DNA from: Apostichopus japonicus
Taxonomy: Eukaryota > Echinodermata > Holothuroidea > Aspidochirotida > Stichopodidae
Assembly: GCF_037975245.1 (NCBI RefSeq)
Contig: NC_092576.1
Coordinates: forward strand, 15,970,611-16,034,610
Length of the DNA: 64,000 bases
Reading direction: 5' to 3'
Under the pieces are notes generated by a model. That model ran no database searches, had not been told where the DNA came from, and saw only the letters and a program-made list of their open reading frames with translations. Shown here piece after piece: positions 51,244 to 56,100 of this stretch; within the stretch, counting starts at the first letter, position 1; each line of letters opens with the position of its first letter. Position numbers and translations under genes: made by a program.

Positions 51244-51514
51244 GGCAATGTATATATATATATATATATATATAGTGGAATTTATACAAAAACGGAACAA
51301 TATATCACGTTAACCATTTTCTTTCTCTTAAAACACAGGAGAACTTTTGATGAACGTCTTCCATATCCTAGGAAAGCTACAAGTCCACAACAAAGTTATG
51401 ACTTGTGCAGTCAATGCGCTACGGAGGGGGAAACGTCTTTGTAAGATCCGACCAAAACAAGTACCGTTGATTGACGATAAATCTAATATCCAGACAGAGG
51501 AAAAGTTAAAGTAA
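15862..51514 (+). CDS. LRR / GCC2-GCC3 / multi-pass membrane receptor gene with a tandem LRR-exon array
   Basis: Ordered exons give an ectodomain of many 24-residue LRRs (pattern xLxxNxLxxLPxxIFxxLxxLxxL), a Cys-rich module, a GCC2/GCC3 ephrin-receptor-like region, several membrane helices and a short basic cytoplasmic tail. Phases agree at every junction: LRR exons are 2/2, the Cys-rich exon ends in phase 1, the large exon in phase 0, the next in phase 1. The 5' third is a repeated array with 31 apparently usable LRR exons, so one message using all exons would have about 40 LRRs. The overall design (LRR + GCC2/GCC3 + multi-helix with [12 protein letters not shown]) is known from uncharacterised proteins of invertebrates and protists, and I would guess surface recognition with a TRP-like membrane part. 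No kinase, TIR or death domain is present. Missing: signal peptide and first exon. Splicing of the array is inferred. Confidence 0.75.
16376..16447 (+). CDS. LRR exon, block A beta
   Basis: 72 nt, phase 2/2, CTTTCAG / GTAAGA. Reads [18 protein letters not shown] and ends IQKL. It has Q where most repeats have the P of LP, but is otherwise a normal repeat. Confidence 0.8.
17178..17249 (+). CDS. LRR exon, block A alpha
   Basis: 72 nt, phase 2/2, TTTTCAG / GTAAGT. Starts LLYQNNL, has LPEHIFSDL, ends LQYL. Identical to the alpha exon at 20986. Confidence 0.85.
17832..17903 (+). CDS. LRR exon, block A gamma
   Basis: 72 nt, phase 2/2, CTTGCAG / GTAAGT, followed by a long T-run. Starts DLGENKL, has LPMHIFSNL, ends LVRL. 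Confidence 0.85.
18478..18549 (+). CDS. LRR exon, block A gamma-prime
   Basis: 72 nt, phase 2/2. Starts NLGENKL and ends LEEL. It arose with its 5' intron by a roughly 650-bp direct duplication of the gamma segment (about 17290-17945 and 17945-18595). Confidence 0.85.
18700..18742 (+). pseudogene. Truncated LRR exon (phi), block A
   Basis: After CTTTCAG the LRR start [11 protein letters not shown] is readable for about 43 nt, then the sequence runs directly into the polypyrimidine/acceptor of the next exon. No donor is left. The same fused remnant sits before delta in all blocks that have delta. Confidence 0.7.
18759..18830 (+). CDS. LRR exon, block A delta
   Basis: 72 nt, phase 2/2, CTTGCAG / GTAAGT. 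Starts YLAKNKL, reads LQMHIFSNL, ends LEEL. The Ala at the third residue is unique among delta copies. Confidence 0.85.
18974..19045 (+). pseudogene. Degenerate LRR exon, block A
   Basis: Still 72 nt between TTTCAG and GTAGGA, starting [10 protein letters not shown], but a small indel shifts the frame: TAA follows in the original frame, while the shifted frame gives [10 protein letters not shown]. Copies at 25016, 31762, 35834 and 41949 share the lesion, so it predates the duplications. Confidence 0.75.
19121..19430 (+). pseudogene. Fossil reverse-transcriptase fragment, block A
   Basis: GPLLF near 19122, then in another frame [20 protein letters not shown] with FADD at 19192-19203, then [13 protein letters not shown] after a further frameshift. 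This is the palm region (motif C) of a non-LTR reverse transcriptase, decayed by indels and stops. Confidence 0.7.
19431..20183. other. Block A tail, no exon recognised
   Basis: Non-coding segment shared by the tails of blocks A, C, D and E and, more diverged, G. A 61-codon frame (19527-19712) is conserved only because the copies are recent. It contains the site (near 19580) that is filled by a retrotransposon in block C. Confidence 0.6.
20184..20255 (+). CDS. LRR exon, block B beta
   Basis: 72 nt, phase 2/2. Starts ELSANSL: Asp to Glu at residue 1 is the only coding change relative to the other beta exons I compared. Confidence 0.85.
20986..21057 (+). CDS. LRR exon, block B alpha
   Basis: 72 nt, phase 2/2. 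Starts LLYQNNL, ends LQYL; same sequence as 17178-17249. Confidence 0.85.
21640..21711 (+). CDS. LRR exon, block B gamma
   Basis: 72 nt, phase 2/2, GTAAGT plus T-run. Starts NLGENKL, ends LERL. One silent change (AAC) in FSNL. Block B stops here: the following intron switches at about 21752-22080 from gamma-type to the alpha-1/beta type. Confidence 0.85.
22138..22209 (+). CDS. LRR exon, block C beta
   Basis: 72 nt, phase 2/2. Starts DLSANSL, ends IQKL. Confidence 0.85.
22941..23012 (+). CDS. LRR exon, block C alpha
   Basis: 72 nt, phase 2/2. Starts FLDQNNL and ends LRYL, so it differs from block A alpha at three exposed residues and by one silent change (ACA). Confidence 0.85.
23595..23666 (+). 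CDS. LRR exon, block C gamma
   Basis: 72 nt, phase 2/2. Starts DLGENKL, ends LVRL, like block A gamma. Confidence 0.85.
24236..24307 (+). CDS. LRR exon, block C gamma-prime
   Basis: 72 nt, phase 2/2. Starts NLGENKL, ends LEEL; donor followed by a T-run of more than 20. Confidence 0.85.
24465..24507 (+). pseudogene. Truncated LRR exon (phi), block C copy 1
   Basis: [11 protein letters not shown] after TTTCAG, then lost into the acceptor tract of the delta exon at 24524. Confidence 0.65.
24524..24595 (+). CDS. LRR exon, block C delta copy 1
   Basis: 72 nt, phase 2/2. Starts YLNKNKL; has NLWNLEEL at its end (Trp instead of Ser). Confidence 0.85.
24742..24784 (+). pseudogene. Truncated LRR exon (phi), block C copy 2
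   Basis: [11 protein letters not shown] remnant fused to the acceptor of the second delta exon. The phi-delta pair is duplicated in this block with a 277-bp step. Confidence 0.65.
24801..24872 (+). CDS. LRR exon, block C delta copy 2
   Basis: 72 nt, phase 2/2. Starts YLNKNKL, ends NLSNLEEL. Confidence 0.85.
25016..25087 (+). pseudogene. Degenerate LRR exon, block C
   Basis: Same frameshifted 72-nt relic as at 18974-19045, [10 protein letters not shown] at its start. Confidence 0.7.
25164..25474 (+). pseudogene. Fossil reverse-transcriptase fragment, block C
   Basis: Copy of the relic at 19121; FADD at 25236-25247. Unrelated in age to the intact-looking retrotransposon 170 bp downstream. 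Confidence 0.7.
25618..25641. repeat. 12-bp tandem duplication at a retrotransposon 5' junction
   Basis: TCTCACATTAAA occurs twice head to tail (25618-25629 and 25630-25641). The empty site in blocks A, D and E has it once. The second copy directly abuts the first retrotransposon base. The 3' flank lacks a copy, so it is not an ordinary flanking target duplication. Confidence 0.85.
25642..27878 (+). CDS. Retrotransposon endonuclease (C-terminal part) and reverse transcriptase
   Basis: The frame is open from the truncation point; an internal ATG lies at 25779 (699 residues from there). Upstream of it, GDFN at 25704-25715 and then SDH (residues 24-26 from that Met) are the last endonuclease motifs. 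Reverse transcriptase follows: [10 protein letters not shown] (motif A, Asp at 382), [10 protein letters not shown] (438-447) and FADD (469-472, motif C), all intact, then a thumb-like region to TAA. Lacking the N-terminal endonuclease, this copy should not be able to move on its own. It reverse transcribes its RNA at a nicked target in complete relatives. It is unrelated to the receptor gene it sits in. Confidence 0.88.
25642..28054 (+). mobile_element. 5'-truncated non-LTR retrotransposon, block C only
   Basis: Inserted in the block tail between CATTAAA and GAAAAAC of the empty site seen at about 19590, 32408 and 36477. It begins inside the endonuclease region, carries one open reading frame and a 175-bp 3' UTR with AATAAA at 28019, and ends in ATCTT-type short tandem repeats instead of poly(A). 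The terminal repeats and the protein fit the CR1/L2/Rex1-Babar assemblage; the exact clade is uncertain. The frame is undamaged, so the insertion is young. Confidence 0.9.
28055..28816. other. Remainder of block C tail / start of block D
   Basis: Continuation of the tail interrupted by the retrotransposon. From about 28605 it contains TTAGTTGTTTCAAAACAAACG..., also found upstream of exon zeta (43344), showing that the block borders derive from the DNA before zeta. Confidence 0.6.
28817..28844 (+). pseudogene. Truncated LRR exon (zeta start), block D
   Basis: TTACAG then DLHSNNLEG, after which the sequence switches to the intron before alpha-1. The full exon exists at 43344-43415. Marks a recombination breakpoint inside an exon. 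Confidence 0.75.
29023..29094 (+). pseudogene. LRR exon alpha-1 with destroyed donor, block D
   Basis: Identical in reading to 15862-15933 (SLSQNNL...) up to LQR, but CGTTTGTAAGT has become CGTTATTAAGT. The GT is gone and read-through meets TAA at once. Probably skipped in splicing. Confidence 0.75.
29538..29609 (+). CDS. LRR exon, block D beta
   Basis: 72 nt, phase 2/2. Starts DLSANSL, ends IQKL. Confidence 0.85.
30341..30412 (+). CDS. LRR exon, block D alpha
   Basis: 72 nt, phase 2/2. Starts SLSQNNL like alpha-1 but continues LPEHIFSDL and ends LQHL: alpha body with alpha-1-like strand residues. Confidence 0.85.
30995..31066 (+). CDS. LRR exon, block D gamma
   Basis: 72 nt, phase 2/2. 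Starts NLGENKL, ends LERL. The donor is GTAATTT, weaker than GTAAGT of the other gamma exons (block E shares it). Block D has no gamma-prime. Confidence 0.8.
31212..31254 (+). pseudogene. Truncated LRR exon (phi), block D copy 1
   Basis: [11 protein letters not shown] remnant fused to the acceptor region of the delta at 31271. Confidence 0.65.
31271..31342 (+). CDS. LRR exon, block D delta copy 1
   Basis: 72 nt, phase 2/2. Starts YLNKNKL, ends NLWNLEEL, as in block C copy 1. Confidence 0.85.
31488..31530 (+). pseudogene. Truncated LRR exon (phi), block D copy 2
   Basis: [11 protein letters not shown] remnant; the Asn makes it closer to the degenerate exon series than the other phi copies. 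Confidence 0.65.
31547..31618 (+). CDS. LRR exon, block D delta copy 2
   Basis: 72 nt, phase 2/2. Starts YLDNNKL, ends NLSNLEEL. Confidence 0.85.
31762..31833 (+). pseudogene. Degenerate LRR exon, block D
   Basis: Same frameshifted relic as 18974-19045. Confidence 0.7.
31942..32250 (+). pseudogene. Fossil reverse-transcriptase fragment, block D
   Basis: FADD at 32014-32025. A 33-bp stretch (GTCTAGTATGTCCACTTCAA and onward) just upstream is present in D, E and G but missing in A and C, which separates two sub-lineages of blocks. Confidence 0.7.
32251..33166. other. Block D tail, no exon recognised
   Basis: Tail sequence with the empty retrotransposon site near 32408, then the pre-zeta type DNA of the D/E border. 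No coding content. Confidence 0.6.
33167..33194 (+). pseudogene. Truncated LRR exon (zeta start), block E
   Basis: DLHSNNLEG then switch to intron, identical to block D (28817). D and E repeat with a 4350-bp step. Confidence 0.75.
33373..33444 (+). pseudogene. LRR exon alpha-1 with destroyed donor, block E
   Basis: Same CGTTATTAAGT lesion as block D; SLSQNNL start intact. Confidence 0.75.
33888..33959 (+). CDS. LRR exon, block E beta
   Basis: 72 nt, phase 2/2. Starts DLSANSL, ends IQKL. Confidence 0.85.
34690..34761 (+). CDS. LRR exon, block E alpha
   Basis: 72 nt, phase 2/2. Starts LLNQNNL, ends LKYL. Donor GTAACT is weaker than the usual GTAAGT. Confidence 0.8.
35344..35415 (+). CDS. LRR exon, block E gamma
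   Basis: 72 nt, phase 2/2. Starts NLGENKL, ends LERL; donor GTAATTT as in block D. Confidence 0.8.
35560..35602 (+). pseudogene. Truncated LRR exon (phi), block E
   Basis: [11 protein letters not shown] remnant (with TCTCTCTG variant) fused to the next acceptor. Confidence 0.65.
35619..35690 (+). CDS. LRR exon, block E delta
   Basis: 72 nt, phase 2/2. Starts YLDNNKL, ends NLSNLEEL. Confidence 0.85.
35834..35905 (+). pseudogene. Degenerate LRR exon, block E
   Basis: Same frameshifted relic as 18974-19045. Confidence 0.7.
36014..36320 (+). pseudogene. Fossil reverse-transcriptase fragment, block E
   Basis: FADD at 36085-36096; same decay as in the other blocks. Confidence 0.7.
36321..37237. 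other. Block E tail, no exon recognised
   Basis: Tail with an empty retrotransposon site near 36477, then pre-zeta type DNA. Confidence 0.6.
37238..37265 (+). pseudogene. Truncated LRR exon (zeta start), block F
   Basis: DLHSNNLEG then switch to intron, as in blocks D and E. Confidence 0.75.
37444..37515 (+). CDS. Chimeric LRR exon alpha-1/zeta, block F
   Basis: 72 nt, phase 2/2, TTTTCAG / GTATGT. The 5' half reads [13 protein letters not shown] as alpha types do; the 3' half reads [11 protein letters not shown], like zeta ([11 protein letters not shown]), and the donor GTATGT is zeta's. A complete, in-frame repeat made from two different exons. Confidence 0.8.
37516..38214. other. Rearranged intron with two TA tracts
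   Basis: 37516-37803 is unlike the other blocks and carries TA tracts at about 37568-37587 and 37785-37803. At 37804 it rejoins the beta-alpha intron, so beta is missing from this block. Confidence 0.7.
38215..38286 (+). CDS. LRR exon, block F alpha
   Basis: 72 nt, phase 2/2. Starts FLEQNNL, ends LQNL; identical to 40796-40867. Confidence 0.85.
38869..38940 (+). CDS. LRR exon, block F gamma
   Basis: 72 nt, phase 2/2. Starts NLGENKL, has [10 protein letters not shown] (Ser to Leu) at its end. Confidence 0.85.
39508..39547 (+). pseudogene. 3' half of LRR exon alpha-1 without acceptor
   Basis: A gamma-prime intron ends abruptly (TTCATATTATTCATATT) in the middle of alpha-1: [13 protein letters not shown], followed by the dead TTAAGT donor. 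No acceptor is left. This is the F/G recombination junction. Confidence 0.75.
39992..40063 (+). CDS. LRR exon, block G beta
   Basis: 72 nt, phase 2/2. Starts DLSANSL, ends IQKL. Confidence 0.85.
40796..40867 (+). CDS. LRR exon, block G alpha
   Basis: 72 nt, phase 2/2. Starts FLEQNNL, ends LQNL. Confidence 0.85.
41450..41521 (+). CDS. LRR exon, block G gamma
   Basis: 72 nt, phase 2/2. Starts YLGENKL, ends LERL: the only gamma with Tyr at residue 1. Confidence 0.85.
41674..41716 (+). pseudogene. Truncated LRR exon (phi), block G
   Basis: [11 protein letters not shown] remnant fused to the acceptor of delta. Confidence 0.65.
41733..41804 (+). CDS. LRR exon, block G delta
   Basis: 72 nt, phase 2/2. 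Starts YLNNNKL, has HIVSNL instead of HIFSNL, ends LEEL. Loss of the Phe may weaken the fold slightly. Confidence 0.8.
41949..42020 (+). pseudogene. Degenerate LRR exon, block G
   Basis: Same frameshifted relic as 18974-19045. Last repeat-array member. Confidence 0.7.
42129..42436 (+). pseudogene. Fossil reverse-transcriptase fragment, block G
   Basis: FADD at 42200-42211. The tail after about 42590 is clearly more diverged from the other blocks than anything before it. Confidence 0.7.
42437..43343. other. Diverged tail, probable ancestral right edge of the array
   Basis: Homologous to the block tails and to the D/E/F border DNA but with many substitutions and indels, and it leads into the complete zeta exon. 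No coding content. Confidence 0.6.
43344..43415 (+). CDS. LRR exon zeta
   Basis: 72 nt, phase 2/2, TTACAG / GTATGT. Starts [18 protein letters not shown], ends LGVL. Complete form of the exon truncated at 28817, 33167 and 37238. Confidence 0.85.
43531..43602 (+). CDS. LRR exon eta
   Basis: 72 nt, phase 2/2, CTTCAG / GTCAGT. Starts [18 protein letters not shown], ends LWKL. The donor has C at +3, uncommon but usable. Confidence 0.8.
43863..43877 (+). pseudogene. 3' remnant of a lost LRR exon
   Basis: AATCTTGAGCTGTT/GTAAGT has the shape of an LRR exon end (NLELL plus donor), but no LRR start or acceptor is recognisable upstream. Nearby intron DNA (about 43610-43690 and 43755-43825) is an imperfect direct repeat. 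Confidence 0.4.
44263..44440. repeat. GATA/GATG microsatellite in an intron
   Basis: GATA units flank a long uninterrupted GGAT/ATGG tract. The minus-strand Ile-His-Pro-Ser frame is a by-product. Confidence 0.97.
44704..44775 (+). CDS. LRR exon
   Basis: 72 nt, phase 2/2, TTTCAG / GTAAGT. Starts [18 protein letters not shown], ends LGEL. Single copy. Confidence 0.85.
45241..45393 (+). CDS. Double LRR exon
   Basis: 153 nt (51 codons), phase 2/2, TTTCTAG / GTAAGT. Two repeats: [16 protein letters not shown] then [19 protein letters not shown], ending LESL, with a Gly/His-containing loop between them. Confidence 0.85.
45502..45567 (+). CDS. LRR exon, 22-residue type
   Basis: 66 nt, phase 2/2, AAATAG / [24 protein letters not shown], ends QKL. 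GA/T-rich intron follows. Confidence 0.8.
46422..46487 (+). CDS. LRR exon, 22-residue type
   Basis: 66 nt, phase 2/2, TTAAAG / [23 protein letters not shown], ends LNEL. Confidence 0.8.
46780..46851 (+). CDS. LRR exon
   Basis: 72 nt, phase 2/2, GCTACAG / [24 protein letters not shown], ends LTL. Confidence 0.8.
47279..47344 (+). CDS. Last short LRR exon
   Basis: 66 nt, phase 2/2, TTAAAG / [24 protein letters not shown]. Joins to the next exon as AT+T (Ile). Confidence 0.8.
47725..47903 (+). CDS. C-terminal LRR end and first Cys-rich module
   Basis: 179 nt, enters in phase 2 and leaves in phase 1 (CCAAAAG / GTATTA). Reads [16 protein letters not shown], then FECDSRDM, then [10 protein letters not shown] and CQPCPPG. 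The CxxC pairs begin the GCC2/GCC3-type region that continues in the next exon. Confidence 0.8.
47904..48586. other. Intron; no exon seen
   Basis: GTATTA to TTCCACAG. An open frame extends upstream from the next exon to an ATG at 48463, but the phase match and the CQPCPPG-GYYQDD continuity favour splicing. Confidence 0.65.
48587..50157 (+). CDS. GCC2/GCC3 ectodomain and multi-pass membrane exon
   Basis: 1571 nt, about 523 codons, phase 1 in, phase 0 out (TTCAG/GTAAAT). Ectodomain: [31 protein letters not shown], then a second Cys-rich stretch with [27 protein letters not shown] and [13 protein letters not shown], the standard order of the GCC2/GCC3 family. Helices at about 49144-49218, 49466-49534, 49579-49650, 49750-49824 and 50062-50124; the stretch 49279-49410 may add one or two more. 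Between the last two lies [18 protein letters not shown], a conserved motif of these membrane regions. The extracellular loop 49645-49740 has several Cys. Function is unknown; channel-like (TRP-related) is my guess from family memory. Confidence 0.85.
50437..50560 (+). CDS. Membrane-helix exon
   Basis: 124 nt, phase 0 in, phase 1 out (TTTTTCAG / GTAAGT). [18 protein letters not shown] then an acidic DESEDG turn and a second hydrophobic run, [15 protein letters not shown]. Completes a helical hairpin after the large exon. Confidence 0.85.
51193..51272. repeat. TA microsatellite in intron
   Basis: Two TA tracts separated by GGCAATG, in the last intron. Confidence 0.95.
51339..51514 (+). CDS. 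Terminal exon, cytoplasmic tail
   Basis: AACACAG acceptor, phase 1 in. Reads [18 protein letters not shown], then [15 protein letters not shown] and a final acidic QTEEKLK, stop TAA 51512-51514. A short basic tail without signalling domains. Confidence 0.85.
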
Positions 51515-52758
<1,244 letters not shown>

Positions 52759-52764
52759 ATTGGT

Positions 52765-53150
52765 ATGAGTTAAAGTGAAGTTTTTCCCTCGGAATGAGTA
52801 CGATTGCAAAAAAAAGTAAACAGAGATCAGATTTGTATTTTACGAGTACAACAACGTGACTGTGGATACAAGTAGAATTTTTCATTTGTATGAGTACGAA
52901 TACAAATTCTAAACATAGATCAGACTTGTGTTATAGAAGTAAAACAACATTGGTACGAGTACAAGTAGAAATTTCCCTTGGTATGAGTACGATTACGATT
53001 CATAAACAGAGATCACATTTGTGTTAAACTATAATAAAAACAAGATTGTTACGAGTGAAAGTAGGAATTTCTTTTAGTATGAGTACGATTACAAATCATC
53101 AACAGAGATCGGATTTATGTTGCAAGTACATGCAACTATGTTGTAGTGCA
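52765..53150. repeat. Minisatellite, about 95-bp period, about 4 copies
   Basis: TGAGTACGA recurs at 52795, 52891, 52984 and 53080 (steps 96, 93, 96), each followed by AAACAGAGATCAGATTTGTG or a close variant. Copies are noticeably diverged. Confidence 0.85.
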
Positions 53151-56100
53151 AGTGCAATGACGGAATCCCTGCAATTGTGCTGAGGATTTATTAATCACAT
53201 ACAGTAAAGTAAGGAAAATTAGACAATAGCGATAGCTAGAAAATTAATGTTGTACTGGAATATTAAGAAAACATGTCGAAAAGGTGATAACTGTTGATCT
53301 TATGTACTTGCAAAAGCAAGACAAGCATGTTTCCCACCACGTTGGCAGTACATCCTATTACATGTTTTTTTTTTTTGCAGGCCTATTAAACGTTTTTTTT
53401 GGGGGGGGGGGGCGGGGGGAAACTTGTAAAGTTCAAACTGAAGTATCAAATATTAAGTTTTTTTCGGACTAGCATTGTAAAATGCTATAAGAACAATCTG
53501 TAGCGATGCTGTACATGATGGTAGGCTACTATGATACTGTGTTAATAAATAATTGCAAGAGGTAGCGATACTGTGCATGAAACTAGGCAACAATGAAAAT
53601 GTGTAAATAAATTATGACAAGGCAGCCTTTTGTTTAAGATGCTATAATGATGGTAATGTAAATATTTTCAAGAGGTAGTACCAAACAATTAACTCAATAG
53701 TCTTTTTACGTGTACTCATATTTTTTTGGCTGCATTTTGCCAACACTTATGTCTCCTTATTTCCATGTTTCAAAGAAATTAAGTTTTGGATGTCTTATTT
53801 ACTATAATTTCAACATTAAAATGGGAAGTAAGAACATAGACAGAATGTTATAATTATAGCAGAATGTAACAAGAATTAACATCGAGCAACTACTAACGTA
53901 TGCCTCATAAGCCTACTATTTGAATATGCTTAACGAATCAACGTACGACTGCACAACCCAGTAACCATGCAAAACTGAGCTGTATGCGTTATGTGACAGA
54001 TGACTGTTGTTCTGAATAGTATTTCAGGTCAGGTAACCGGGTCACTATGAATATACTTTGTTGGAGGTAATGGGCGTGACAATCGCTTCATCGATTACCA
54101 TAGAGGTATAGCATAATCTCCACAGCCGTTGTAGCTTGTCGTTAAACTATGTTTTCGTCGGGGTTTATACATGGTTAAGTGGGATTCGTCCTTGAGTCTC
54201 CCCACGACTGTTCCCGGTATATTGTAGTATTTCCGACCCTTGGTCATCCTCGACGTATGAAGTGGTGAAACCGTAATAGTTAAAACCTGGTTAGAAATTT
54301 GACCAGCTATTTTCAAACCCTGTAAATAACAATCAGGTTTACACAAACCTACTCCAAATCCGTGTCGTTATGTGATCTACCACCATTTACCTGATCTCGC
54401 TATGGTGTCGAACGTAGCAATCTGAGGGTGGCTGTTGGCGGCTAGTGCTAAAATCTAACCCACCCGTGACATTCTTTCTAAGTATCAAAATTCTGGAATC
54501 ATTATTTGATGCTTTGTAAATCTTTATTCTTGTTCTTTGACAAACGATAATCAGATGCAACTATAACTGTAATTTTCTTTTGTTTTTTCTTTTTTTCATG
54601 TTTCCATCAGTAAGGAAGTTTACCTTCATGGTGTAGGCGAGTACTGATAATTACACAGTATGTGGTTAAGGCGCACATTATGCGACCTGCAATATTGTTG
54701 TAGTGGTTAAAGAAATGTTAGAAGAATCTAGCAATGTTTAAGCAGTTAACCGCAGAGAGCTTCAACCAATATATATGAGAACGGTGGAGTTGAATCAAAA
54801 GGCCATTCAAGCACACTATCAGTAAAGTTCTATTCACAATTTGGTAAATATATTTTAAAGTCGTCAAGATTTCTGAGTGATTCATTGTATAGCTCAAATT
54901 GCTCTGATATTTAACCTATTGTACCACGGAGGCTGATGATTCCAGAACCCGTGTCGATCATTTTATTGTTCTACTCAACAAATGAGAGCAAATAACAAAC
55001 ACCTTTATACATTACACATAACAAATGGAGAAAAAGAGCGCTCCGCTGGAACTGACCCATACAACCGTTTTAATAAAATTTCTGTACATGGTAGGTAGTC
55101 CCTCTTTTTAAGATTTTTGTTAAAAATAATCATGATTGTTCCTGCTTGTTGATATACATGTTACACGCTACGCAAACCATAAAATAACTGTCTATGCTTT
55201 TTCCTTCTTTCTACTTTACTTCTTTGTATACATGTTACACGCTACGCAAACGTTTTTAGGTTCTGCCGTTTATAGCGAGACAGGGTTGCAATTAGTGTGG
55301 GATTAATCATAATAGTAAGCGATGTAGCGAAATTTAAAATAAAAATGTTTAGGAACCATAATTTAGGTGTTTCGTTGTCAAAGCATTACAAAACAATTTT
55401 AAAACATAAATTAGAAATTTCATCCAAGGTGTTGCGATGAGCCAGAGATTTTTTTTTGTTAATTTTATTATGAAAATGTGCATACGCTTTACTTGTCTTA
55501 TATTTCCCCTGGCTCCTTCCCTATCTTCCCCGGGGGTTGAAATGACCTCGGATATAGCGGTTGTTGACTCATCTGAACCTTTTCTTACTTTTTAAGGGGG
55601 GAGGGGGTTAGTTACATCCACTATTTTGTGACTTGAAGCATTATTAAGTTTTAAATTGACAGCATTCCAAATACTTTCTATTATTCTCACATATTTATAA
55701 AGTACTGGATTCTAGATGTAAGTTGTAACATGAATCAAAAAGTTCACCTGAAGACGAGACAACCTAAAAATGTATTATTCGTTTTTGAATCTCATTAAAG
55801 GGATGACAAATACTGATAACTAAAAAGTGTATATCACATAATTTGTGAATGATCCCAGCTTTACAGATTGCGCCGTTTTTTATTGATAAAATTTCACAGT
55901 TGATACAACAGTTATTTTATTTGGCGCTCCATAGTTCTACACCAAAACAGTCAGATAGCCGTCAACCGAAGAATCATAGCAGTTTAATAGCTGAGGAAAG
56001 GGGATTAGCGTTCGTTATTAACCATGAACCCTTTCGAGTTTGAAATAGCCACAAAACTTCCCCTCCTTTAGAGATAATGATTCCTTTCCGAGATAAAAGC

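Noticed and set aside
15862-51514. Lamprey-type VLR or a plant-type NLR
   Set aside because: No NB-ARC, no VLR stalk or germline cassette layout; membrane part and Cys-rich module are of the GCC2/GCC3 type. Similarity is limited to diversified LRRs.
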